DNA of 64,000 bases, taken from NCBI RefSeq assembly GCF_030160075.1, contig NZ_BSNQ01000009.1, positions 740,295 to 804,294 of the forward strand, read 5' to 3'. The notes under the pieces were generated by a model. It worked only from the letters and a program-made list of their open reading frames with translations. It did no database searches and had not been told where the DNA came from. The translations under genes were made by a program, and so were the position numbers. Of this stretch, positions 34,074 through 41,582 are shown piece by piece. The DNA is from Dyella lipolytica. Lineage in GTDB: Bacteria; Pseudomonadota; Gammaproteobacteria; Xanthomonadales; Rhodanobacteraceae. Position 1 is the first letter of the stretch, and every line of letters begins with the position of its first letter.

Positions 34074-34679
34074 ATGAAAAAGCGTTCTGCGTTTACGGTT
34101 AGCGTGCTGGCCGCGCTTCTCCTGGCAACGCCATCCTTTGCCGCGCTCAAATCGGGCACCATGGCGCCCGATTTCACCCTCGAGGCCAGCCTGGCTGGCA
34201 AGGACTTCACCTTTTCACTCAAAGACGCCCTGAAAAAAGGACCGGTAGTGCTTTACTTCTACCCATCGGCTTATACCGGCGGCTGCGATCTCGAAGCGCA
34301 TACTTTTGCGATCAACAAGGACAAGTTCGACGCAGCGGGCGCCACCATCATCGGGGTGTCGGCCGATAGCATCAAACGTCTCAACCAGTTTTCGTCCGAT
34401 CCGAGTTATTGCGCCGGAAAATTTCCAGTCGCCTCGGATACGGACAGCAAGGTCGCAGCCGCCTATAACCTTCAGACAGAGGCGGCGCAGCCAGGGCTGA
34501 ATGATGTGCGCGGCGCGACGATCGATCACGCCTTTATAGAGCGGGTGACCTTCGTTATCGCCAGCAACGGTCAGATCGTCGCAACGCTTTCCTCAGACGC
34601 CGATCACCTTTCGCCTGATCAACACATGAAGAAGTCGCTGTCGATCGTGCAGAACATCCATGCGGGCAAAGCACCCTAA
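34074..34679 (+). CDS. Exported peroxiredoxin (AhpC/TSA, Bcp-like)
   Basis: A 201-residue thiol peroxidase with a signal peptide (about residues 1-24, ending PSFAA). The peroxidatic Cys is C71 in YPSAYTGGC, with the conserved Pro and Thr before it. A second Cys, C113 (SYC), could act as the resolving residue. It would remove hydrogen or lipid peroxides in the periplasm. The start at 34074 has GAGGA upstream; a longer frame from 33984 would put 30 residues before the signal peptide. No reductase partner is adjacent. Confidence 0.9.
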   Translation: MKKRSAFTVSVLAALLLATPSFAALKSGTMAPDFTLEASLAGKDFTFSLKDALKKGPVVLYFYPSAYTGGCDLEAHTFAINKDKFDAAGATIIGVSADSIKRLNQFSSDPSYCAGKFPVASDTDSKVAAAYNLQTEAAQPGLNDVRGATIDHAFIERVTFVIASNGQIVATLSSDADHLSPDQHMKKSLSIVQNIHAGKAP

Positions 34680-34840
34680 TTCGGCTTAACTCCCTGACCG
34701 GATCGTTAGAACGAACGTACAATGGTTAGGGTCGGCAGCGCCGGCCTTAACCGAACTAGCACGATAAGCGTCACCATCGGCCAGAAGTAGACATTCAACG
34801 CCACGCACGAGCTTTACCGTCCATCGGAGGGCCGTAAGCC

Positions 34841-35509
34841 ATGTTGCATGACTTCATCCAAACCGTTCTGCTGCTCGTCACTGGTTTGTTTCCGATCATC
34901 AACCCGCCGGCGTCCGCACTCATCGTGCTTAGCCTGGTTCCTCGCGCGACGCAGGCAGAACGCAACGATTTGGCGCGGCGCATCACCTTGAACAGCTTCG
35001 TGATCCTGCTGGTGTCGCTGTCCATCGGCGCGTATGTGCTTTCGTTTTTTGGAATCTCCATTCCCGTGCTCCGCGTGGCGGGCGGCCTGATCATCGCCAT
35101 GGCGGGATGGAACCTGCTGCAAGAGCCCAATGACGATCAGACCGACGATCAAACGCAAGCGCTGCAGGCCAGCAAGAGCGACACATCGATGGCCTCCAAG
35201 GCCTTCTATCCGTTAACGCTCCCGCTCACGGTGGGTCCTGGATCGATTGCCGTGGCTATTGCGCTCGGCACGGGTTCACCGAAGGAAGGCCTTTCCGCTG
35301 GGCACTTCGCCGGGGTGGGAGCGGCGCTGATCGTTCTCTGCGCAAGCATCTATTTATGCATACGTTTTGCCGGCGCCTTCGAGCGATTGCTTGGCAAGGT
35401 CGGCACTCAGGTCGCCATGCGCCTTTTTGCGTTTGTGATCTTTTGCATCGGCGTGCAACTGTGCTGGATCGGTCTTTCTGGATTGCTCGCTTCGGTGCAA
35501 TGGAAATAA
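34841..35509 (+). CDS. MarC family integral membrane protein
   Basis: A 222-residue protein of the MarC/YchE family with six predicted membrane helices in two groups of three, separated by a hydrophilic loop (residues 90-118, Asp/Gln-rich: NDDQTDDQTQAL). Helix 1 contains the conserved FPIINPPAS. The family was once called multiple-antibiotic-resistance related, but the transported substrate is unproven. The start at 34841 has GGAGG ten bases upstream. It stands as a single gene. Confidence 0.9.
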   Translation: MLHDFIQTVLLLVTGLFPIINPPASALIVLSLVPRATQAERNDLARRITLNSFVILLVSLSIGAYVLSFFGISIPVLRVAGGLIIAMAGWNLLQEPNDDQTDDQTQALQASKSDTSMASKAFYPLTLPLTVGPGSIAVAIALGTGSPKEGLSAGHFAGVGAALIVLCASIYLCIRFAGAFERLLGKVGTQVAMRLFAFVIFCIGVQLCWIGLSGLLASVQWK

Positions 35510-35601
35510 CGGTGGCCGCACCTTCAACCTTCACCTGACATGCCACCGGCGCGCTGACCGGCGCCATGGCCTGACGGCTCGACCTATGGCTGGAACCGTA
35601 T

Positions 35602-35823
35602 TTAGCTGGACTGGGTCCATGTCGACTCGATGTCGTCCTTTACGGCTGTATCGACCTCGGCGACAGGAACACCTAGCAGTTCGTTGACACGACCGTGCCG
35701 CATTCCATAGAAATGACCGCCGCGCCTGTATGTTGCGGTCCAGGTGACGCGATCTGAGTTTGCATGCTCGTAGTCGCCTTCGTACGTGAAGCCATTCGAT
35801 GTCTTACCGGAAACGCTGGTCAT
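35602..35823 (-). CDS. Small conserved-looking hypothetical protein, 73 residues
   Basis: I do not recognise a family. The protein is soluble, rich in Thr, Arg and aromatic residues (GFTYEGDYEHANSDRVTW; GGHFYGMRHGRV), and looks beta-structured in its first 40 residues. The start at 35823 is strongly supported by AAGGAG eight bases upstream; a longer frame reaching 35892 has no ribosome-binding site. It is an isolated gene convergent with marC. The strong translation signal makes it likely to be real. Confidence 0.62.
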   Translation of the reverse strand: MTSVSGKTSNGFTYEGDYEHANSDRVTWTATYRRGGHFYGMRHGRVNELLGVPVAEVDTAVKDDIESTWTQSS

Positions 35824-35991
35824 GACGGTTCTCCTTGGGCAGGTCACTCTCCCAGCATATTCCTTTGTCGGGACGTCAGCGGTGCCGATCACTCAGGTCT
35901 CGACGCATTTTGCGCGCCAGCTAGTCCGGCAACGCCAGTTGACGAGGTCGATTGACTGCGAAGTGATTATTTCGCCTCCACTTTCGCCGTA

Positions 35992-37119
35992 TTAGTGATG
36001 CAGCACCATAGTCACCGCAATCTCCAGAATGATGAGAACGACGATGGTGATTTCCAACAATTCGGCACGCCTGCTGGAAGCCTCCGCATAAAGCGCGGCA
36101 TACGTGTCCCGAATGATGGCCAGCTTGCGATCCACCGAGGCGCTGAGCGTCGGCACCTTGAACAGTTCAAGCGCGGCGCTGTAGACGCGCGCGAGGTAAA
36201 CGTCTTCCGTGACTTGCAATGCGTTATCGACTTTCTCGGTCAGCTGGGTGACTTCCGCCACCAGCGTGTACAAGTGGCGCGCCAGATGGGCAAAGCGCCG
36301 CGATGCGAGCAGGGACACCAGGCGCCTCGCTGTTTCGACGCGGTCGTACATGCGGGGCAATTCGTCGTCCAGCAGCGTGTCGTAATAGCGAAACTCCACG
36401 AGCTGCGCATTGGCCACCTCGATCACGTCCGCCACGTCGGAATCGCCGCGCGGTTCGTAGATAAAGGCGCGATCCCAGGTCAGCACCACTAGATCATCGG
36501 CATAGTAAGAATAGCTACGCGCAAGCAGGTCGCGTCGTGATGCGGTGGACAGCTGTCGTGTTTCTCCAGAAAGAAGGCCATGTAGGTCGACTTGTTCGCT
36601 GAGTGCCGCAGCGTTGAGTGGCTCATTGAGGGCGTGTACGACGCCAAGCAGATAATCCTCTTGCAGACGTGTGTCGGACGCTGGTCGATCCAGCGCCGGC
36701 AAGATCACCGCACGCACGCGGTCCAGCAAGGCGGTCCAGAATTCCTCCGGAGCGTTGGGTCCGACGGCCTGATCGAGCGCGTTGAACTGCGTGACGAAGG
36801 CGCCCCATGCGATATCCGCGACAGCAACGCGAACAGCCAGTGCCGCCACGCCGAAGTCGTACAAACGCACGGATATCTCCGCGGCAACCTCTTGGGAGCC
36901 TAGCCTCAACGTGGTCTTGCCCAGTGATAGACGCAACGGGGGAATATCGAACGCAATCGCCTTGGTTGGCGTGCTGGAAAGCGATGTGCGACTGATTGCG
37001 CCGCCTACGTGCGCGGCCCATAGGATTTCGGATCGCGCAAGATCGATCGAATAGGCAATGTCGAAGAGGCGCAACGCAACAAGCTCGCCCGAGCGGACCG
37101 TAATCGCATGCGCGTTCAT
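35992..37119 (-). CDS. RMD1/DUF155-like protein with C-terminal membrane anchor
   Basis: A 375-residue mainly soluble protein ending in one membrane helix (about residues 353-372: LLEITIVVLIILEIAVTMV) and a short tail. The layout of a mixed domain, a helical coiled region (residues 240-340) and a C-terminal anchor preceded by RRAELLEI resembles the DUF155 (RMD1/Sif2) family. Eukaryotic members of that family act at mitochondria or microtubules; the bacterial function is unknown. Assignment is by architecture and C-terminal pattern, so it is moderate. It is divergent from nothing obvious, and the ArsR gene is 167 bases upstream on the same strand. Confidence 0.68.
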   Translation of the reverse strand: MNAHAITVRSGELVALRLFDIAYSIDLARSEILWAAHVGGAISRTSLSSTPTKAIAFDIPPLRLSLGKTTLRLGSQEVAAEISVRLYDFGVAALAVRVAVADIAWGAFVTQFNALDQAVGPNAPEEFWTALLDRVRAVILPALDRPASDTRLQEDYLLGVVHALNEPLNAAALSEQVDLHGLLSGETRQLSTASRRDLLARSYSYYADDLVVLTWDRAFIYEPRGDSDVADVIEVANAQLVEFRYYDTLLDDELPRMYDRVETARRLVSLLASRRFAHLARHLYTLVAEVTQLTEKVDNALQVTEDVYLARVYSAALELFKVPTLSASVDRKLAIIRDTYAALYAEASSRRAELLEITIVVLIILEIAVTMVLHH

Positions 37120-37286
37120 AACCCGATGACTTTGCGTAAGCGCATAGTGTTGGCCATGATAATCCGTTGGCGAAATAACCGCTTCATGCTGATCGCGAAA
37201 TCCGACATTGTCATGACGGCGGTTCGAGCGACGCGCCGCAACGCTAAAGACAGTGGCAGCTCAACGCGAGTTGACGCGCATCTGCA

Positions 37287-37661
37287 TCAGCCAGCTTTCG
37301 CCTTCCCAGCCGCGCGCTTTCGCTTTGCCCCATGTGCAGCCTGCACGGCATGCGCTTTCAAAATGGCGGGTATCAAACCCGGAAAGCGCTGTTCTATTTC
37401 GCTGCAACGCGTGGTGTTGAACATTTCCACGCCTTGTCGTTCGCTGCGGATCAGACCCGCCTCCCGCAACGCGCGGAAGTGTTGCGACAGCGTCGACTTG
37501 GGGATGTTGCGCTCTTTGATCTGCAAGAAGTCCGAGCAAGTAGAAGCGCCGCTGGAAACCGCCAGCTCCATATAGATCGCGGCACGCACGGGATCGGACA
37601 GGGCGTGGAGGATGCCTTCCACGGAGATGTCTTCGATCGATGGATGAATCAAGGGCCTCAT
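37287..37661 (-). CDS. ArsR family transcriptional regulator
   Basis: A 124-residue winged-helix repressor. The helix-turn-helix includes IPKSTLSQHFRALREAGLI near residues 51-70, with the wing following (RSERQGVEMFNTTRC). The C-terminus is Lys/Ala-rich. I place the start at 37661 (MRPLIHPSIEDI). In-frame codons up to 37748 lie beyond the divergent promoter and operator. It is divergent from the SDR gene at 37767, whose promoter carries ATAGTTC repeats, so it most likely represses that gene and itself. Confidence 0.88.
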   Translation of the reverse strand: MRPLIHPSIEDISVEGILHALSDPVRAAIYMELAVSSGASTCSDFLQIKERNIPKSTLSQHFRALREAGLIRSERQGVEMFNTTRCSEIEQRFPGLIPAILKAHAVQAAHGAKRKRAAGKAKAG

Positions 37662-37682
37662 GACACGCAGTTTACCAGTCCC

Positions 37683-37721
37683 TTGACAAATAGTTCTATA
37701 GTTCATATGTTGCGAACTATT
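37683..37721 (+). promoter_or_regulatory. SDR promoter overlapped by ArsR-type operator repeats
   Basis: TTGACA (37683-37688) and TATGTT (37706-37711) are spaced by 17 bases and point toward the SDR gene. A perfect 8-base inverted repeat AATAGTTC / GAACTATT (37689-37696 and 37714-37721) brackets the -10 box. A second ATAGTTC copy lies at 37698-37704. This is the expected layout for repression by the divergent ArsR protein. Confidence 0.6.
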
Positions 37722-37766
37722 GGAATTCAGAACTCCTTCAGCCCCCACCCATCAGCAGGAATCGTC

Positions 37767-38513
37767 ATGAGCAAGCTCAAAGGTAAAGTCGCCCTCGTTA
37801 CCGGCGCATCCAAAGGTATCGGCGCGGCCGTCGCCAAGGCGCTAGCCGCCGAAGGCGCGTCGGTCGTCGTGAATTACGCCTCCAGCAAGGCCGGCGCGGA
37901 CGCCGTGGTTGCCGAGATCGGCAAGGCCGGTGGCAAGGCGGTGGCCGTGCGTGGCGATGTCTCCAAGGCCGCCGACGCACAAGCGATCGTCGATGAGTCG
38001 GTCAAGCACTTCGGCCGGCTGGATATCCTCGTCAACAACTCGGGCGTCTATGAGTTCGCCCCTCTCGACGCGATCACCGAAGAGCACTATCACAAGCAGT
38101 TCAATGTGAATGTTCTCGGGTTGCTGCTAACGACTCAGGCCGCAGCCAAGCACCTGGGCGAAGGCGCCAGCGTGATCAATATCGGCTCCCTTGTTACACG
38201 CATCGTGCCGCCGGGAAGTGCTGTCTATACGGCGACCAAGGGTGCAGTAGATGCCATTACCGGCGTGCTGTCGCGTGAGCTCGGCCCGCGCAAGATTCGC
38301 GTCAATGCGCTGAACCCGGGCATGGTCGAAACGGAAGGCACACACGCGGCCGGTTTTATTGGCTCCGACTTCCATGCCGAAGCCATTTCGCATACACCGC
38401 TGGGTCGCATCGGCCAGCCTAATGACATTGCGTCGATCGCCGTATTCCTGGCGTCCGACGATTCCTACTGGCTGACCGGCGAGCATTTGTTTGCTGGCGG
38501 CGGTGTGCGCTAA
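37767..38513 (+). CDS. SDR oxidoreductase, 3-oxoacyl-ACP reductase-like
   Basis: A 248-residue classical SDR. The cofactor motif TGASKGIG is at residues 12-19, NNSG replaces NNAG, the catalytic Ser is in NIGSLV, and Tyr/Lys are in YTATKGAVD. The C-terminus ends in the family pattern WLTGEHLFAGGGVR. It resembles FabG paralogues used outside fatty-acid synthesis; the substrate is unknown. The start at 37767 has AGGA seven bases upstream; a longer frame starting in the 37.3 kb region is an artefact of antisense ArsR sequence. It is controlled by the divergent ArsR regulator by inference. Confidence 0.92.
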   Translation: MSKLKGKVALVTGASKGIGAAVAKALAAEGASVVVNYASSKAGADAVVAEIGKAGGKAVAVRGDVSKAADAQAIVDESVKHFGRLDILVNNSGVYEFAPLDAITEEHYHKQFNVNVLGLLLTTQAAAKHLGEGASVINIGSLVTRIVPPGSAVYTATKGAVDAITGVLSRELGPRKIRVNALNPGMVETEGTHAAGFIGSDFHAEAISHTPLGRIGQPNDIASIAVFLASDDSYWLTGEHLFAGGGVR

Positions 38514-38573
38514 ACCAAGAAGCAAAAGCCAAGTAGCTGTTTACTTTGGGCCCGGATAGTCCACGTTGTAGAT

Positions 38574-38609
38574 AGCTCGTCATCCCGGCGACATCCGGGA
38601 TGACGAGCT
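38574..38609. terminator. 15-bp perfect hairpin after the SDR gene
   Basis: AGCTCGTCATCCCGG (38574-38588) pairs perfectly with 38595-38609 around a 6-base loop CGACAT. No T-run follows on the plus strand. It lies between the convergent SDR and small-ORF genes. Its core TCATCCCGG/CCGGGATGA matches a dispersed repeat style and the hairpin at 23373, so it may be a mobile repeat acting as a terminator. Confidence 0.6.
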
Positions 38610-38632
38610 GAAACCTAACGGCGGCTCCTGAT

Positions 38633-38836
38633 TCACTGCCTGCGCAAACTGCCGTCGCCTATGCCAAGACACAGGCGAGCGGACCTTTTCAAAGTTACCT
38701 CGCGAGATACTTTGACGCGGCTTTTGTCGGAAGTGCGCGATGGCGAAAAGGCGGCTACTCCCCCTGTCAACATGGCCGATTCGAGGTCACCGCCGTGAAT
38801 AGGCCGGAACAGCTGATCAACCCAGGTCGAGCGCAT
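38633..38836 (-). CDS. Small ORF of unknown function, MRSxWxDxLF family, copy B
   Basis: A 67-residue predicted protein starting MRSTWVDQLFRPIHGG and ending in RLCLGIGDGSLRRQ. I do not recognise a described family. Its first ten residues match the ORF at 26663 (MRS-x-W-[IV]-D-x-LF). It is basic, has one Cys and no membrane helix. CGGGAG lies six to nine bases before the ATG, a fair ribosome-binding site. A much longer antisense frame continues upstream across the next gene, but the conserved leader and the start context identify this ATG. It is divergent from the beta-helix gene. Confidence 0.62.
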   Translation of the reverse strand: MRSTWVDQLFRPIHGGDLESAMLTGGVAAFSPSRTSDKSRVKVSREVTLKRSARLCLGIGDGSLRRQ

Positions 38837-38864
38837 GGCGATCTCCCGAAACACTTGAGGTGTT

Positions 38865-38902
38865 CTCAAGGTATAGGGAAGAAATGACCCGGAAAAGCGA
38901 CA
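38865..38902 (-). promoter_or_regulatory. Conserved leader element, copy B
   Basis: On the minus strand TGTCGCTTTTCCG (38890-38902) is followed after 17 bases by ACCTTGAG (38865-38872), and the small ORF begins 28 bases later. This matches copy A at 26595-26632. Here the ACCTTGAG block is also half of a 6-base inverted repeat (CTTGAG 38854-38859, CTCAAG 38865-38870). Confidence 0.6.
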
Positions 38903-39112
38903 TCTCTGCAAGCCAGACTTGAATGTCTTGCAATAGCTCAACATCCCGACCAAGGCGAAGCAGCAGCGGATGCTGGGAGGCGCACCACGGTTATACCGTG
39001 ATAACACTGGCCGATCTGCCCCCCATCCCAGTCCCGTTTGCCCTCCCCGGCATCGCCTACATGCGTGACAGTGCATGCGTACAGCACCGCAGGGTGCGAG
39101 GGAGAGACCAAC

Positions 39113-40348
39113 ATGCGCAAGACCCATACGCTGATCGCCGTCGCGCTGCTGCTGGCTGGCTGCGGCCACCAGGAAGCGGCTCTGCAAAATCAGAACGACG
39201 CGTCGTTCGAAAGCAAGCTCGAACAACAGCTGCTGGATGCCAAGCCCGGCAGCGTGATCGACATTCCCGCCGGCCACTACTCGCTCAAGCGCGGCCTTAG
39301 CTTGCGTACCGATGGCGTGACGATTCGCGGCGCCGGCATGGACAAGACCGTGCTCTCGTTCAAAGGTCAGGTAGTAGGCCCCGAGGGCCTGTTGGTGAAC
39401 GCCAACGACTTCACCATCGAGAACCTCGCCATCGAAGACACGATGGGCGATGCGCTGAAGATCAACCAGGGCAAGAACATCACCATCCATGGTGTGCGCA
39501 TCGAATGGACGAATGGGCCCAGCAGTACGAACGGCGCGTACGGTCTTTATCCGGTGAAGACGCAGAACGTGCTGGTGGAAGACTCCGTGGTCATCGGCGC
39601 ATCGGACGCCGGCATTTACGTCGGTCAATCCAACAATATTGTCGTGCGGCGCAATCGCGCCGAGCAGAATGTGGCGGGTATCGAGATCGAGAACTCGGTG
39701 AATGCCGATGTGTACGACAACACGGCGACCAAGAACACCGGCGGCATCCTGGTTTTCAACATGCCCAACCTGTCGCAGGCCGGCCATGCCTCGCGCGTGT
39801 TCCACAACAAGGTGTTTGCCAACAACACCGGCAATTTTGCGAAGAAGGGCGCGGCCGTGGCGAGCGTGCCGGCCGGTTCGGGCGTGGTGGTGAATTCCAA
39901 CGACAAGGTCGAGATCTTTGATAACGATATCGCCGACAACCAGACGGCGAGCATCATCATCTCCAGTTACTTCTCTACCAATTACTACAACGCGACCGGC
40001 GTAGCCGCCGACTACAACCCGTATCCCAAGGGTATCTACGTCTACGGCAATCGCATCACGGGCGGCGGCGATTCACCGGACGGGCTGAAGCTGAAAACGC
40101 TGAAGACGGCGGTATACGGTCTCACCGGCAAATTCCCGGATGTACTGTGGGATGGCTATGCGGATCAGAAAGACCTGGTGGATGGTCTGCCGCCGGCAAA
40201 CGACCGCATCTGCATTCAGGACGTGAACGGTGTACTCAATGCCGATGGTCCGCATGAATACAAAAATCCGAGTACGGATACCAAGCCCTACCAGTGCACC
40301 TTGCCCAAGCTGCCGCCGGTCGTGCTGAACCCGGAACCGAAAGTCTAA
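39113..40348 (+). CDS. Parallel beta-helix repeat lipoprotein (TIGR03805-like)
   Basis: A 411-residue lipoprotein with lipobox LLAGC near residue 17. The body is a right-handed parallel beta-helix: repeated strands such as GLLVNANDFTIENLAIEDT, ITIHGVRIEW, VLVEDSVVIGASDAGIYVG and NIVVRRNRAEQNVAGIEIEN run through most of the protein. This is the layout of pectate-lyase-like or carbohydrate-binding folds, but no catalytic site is evident. It is 13 bases upstream of a SO2930-type diheme cytochrome; I recall these two families as frequent neighbours of unknown role. A GAGAG stretch precedes the start at 39113. Confidence 0.88.
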   Translation: MRKTHTLIAVALLLAGCGHQEAALQNQNDASFESKLEQQLLDAKPGSVIDIPAGHYSLKRGLSLRTDGVTIRGAGMDKTVLSFKGQVVGPEGLLVNANDFTIENLAIEDTMGDALKINQGKNITIHGVRIEWTNGPSSTNGAYGLYPVKTQNVLVEDSVVIGASDAGIYVGQSNNIVVRRNRAEQNVAGIEIENSVNADVYDNTATKNTGGILVFNMPNLSQAGHASRVFHNKVFANNTGNFAKKGAAVASVPAGSGVVVNSNDKVEIFDNDIADNQTASIIISSYFSTNYYNATGVAADYNPYPKGIYVYGNRITGGGDSPDGLKLKTLKTAVYGLTGKFPDVLWDGYADQKDLVDGLPPANDRICIQDVNGVLNADGPHEYKNPSTDTKPYQCTLPKLPPVVLNPEPKV

Positions 40349-40361
40349 GAGTACGTAGTCC

Positions 40362-41516
40362 ATGCAGATGAAGATGTGGATGCGCGGGCTGCTATTGCTC
40401 GCGCTGTTGTGCCTGTCGGCTTGTCATCGCGGGATGGATCCGGTGGCGTTTCATGACGATGGTTTTCCACCGAAGCTGAGCGACTGGCACGTGGTCGAGG
40501 CGCGTGATGGCGTATTGCAGTTGAACGACGGCGTGGTTCCTTATGAGCTCAACACGCCGCTGTTCACCGATTACGCGCACAAGCTGCGCACGATCTGGAT
40601 GCCCAAGGGTGTGTCGGCCAAATACAGCCCCACCGATACGTTCGATTTCCCAGTCGGCACCATCATCAGCAAGACGTTTTTCTATCCCTTGCCGAAGGGC
40701 GCGACGCGCAATGCCACCGATGTGGCGCGTACCTACGACACCAGCCGCGATTTCGCGGGACAGGGCCTGAGTCTTGCCAACGTGCATCTGATCGAGACAC
40801 GCCTGCTGGTGCGTCGCAAGGATGGCTGGGTGGCGATTCCTTATGTATGGAATGCAGACCAGACCGAGGCCATCCTCGCACGCACCGGCGACATTCAGGC
40901 GCTGACCCTGGTGAGCGACACCGGCGAACGCGAAAACTTCAACTATGTGGTACCCGACCAGAGCCAGTGCGTGAGCTGCCACGCGCACGACTGGACCACG
41001 CGTGCGCTGCAACCGATCGGTCCAAAAGCACGTCATCTCAATCGCGACTACCGCTATGCCGACGGCGACGAGAACGAACTCGCGCATTTGATGCGAGTGG
41101 GCTACCTCACCGGCGCACCCACACCGACCGATGCGCCGCGCAATGCAAACTGGATGGATACGAACGCTTCGCTGGATGCACGTGCTCGCGCCTATCTCGA
41201 CATCAACTGCGGTCATTGCCACAACCCCAAAGGCGCGGCAAACACCACGGGCCTGACGCTGGATATCGCTACGCCTGAAGATCGCCACCTTGGTCTATGC
41301 AAACCGCCGACCGCGGCGGGCCAAGGCACGGGCGACCATATGTTCGACATCGTGCCCGGTCATCCGGATGATTCGATTCTGCCGTACCGGCTCGGCTCCA
41401 CCGTGCCCGGAACGATGATGCCGGAGATCGGACGCAGTACCGTGCATAAGGAAGGTCTGGCGCTGATCAAAGCGTGGATTGCGGCGCAGCCGGGAGACTG
41501 CGTCGTGCTTCATTAA
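40362..41516 (+). CDS. SO2930 family diheme c-type cytochrome lipoprotein
   Basis: A 384-residue exported protein with a lipoprotein signal (LCLSAC near residue 21). Two heme c sites are visible: CVSCH at residues 203-207 and CGHCH at residues 283-287. The N-terminal 190 residues are a conserved non-heme domain with PYELNTPLFTDYAHKLRTIW. The C-terminal site lies in a cytochrome-like segment ending with GTMMPEIGRSTVHKEGLALI. It would pass electrons in the envelope; the partner oxidase or dehydrogenase is unknown. It directly follows the beta-helix lipoprotein gene and precedes a TonB-dependent receptor on the same strand. Confidence 0.9.
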   Translation: MQMKMWMRGLLLLALLCLSACHRGMDPVAFHDDGFPPKLSDWHVVEARDGVLQLNDGVVPYELNTPLFTDYAHKLRTIWMPKGVSAKYSPTDTFDFPVGTIISKTFFYPLPKGATRNATDVARTYDTSRDFAGQGLSLANVHLIETRLLVRRKDGWVAIPYVWNADQTEAILARTGDIQALTLVSDTGERENFNYVVPDQSQCVSCHAHDWTTRALQPIGPKARHLNRDYRYADGDENELAHLMRVGYLTGAPTPTDAPRNANWMDTNASLDARARAYLDINCGHCHNPKGAANTTGLTLDIATPEDRHLGLCKPPTAAGQGTGDHMFDIVPGHPDDSILPYRLGSTVPGTMMPEIGRSTVHKEGLALIKAWIAAQPGDCVVLH

Positions 41517-41582
41517 TAACGAACAAGAGTAAGCAGCGGCCTAACCAAGGCCGCGCGATTCGCCATTGAGGGGAGAAACCAG

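Noticed and set aside
38837-39805. Upstream part of a 390-codon minus-strand frame that contains the small ORF at 38633
   Set aside because: Most of it is antisense to the beta-helix lipoprotein gene. The conserved leader and start context show that translation begins at 38836.
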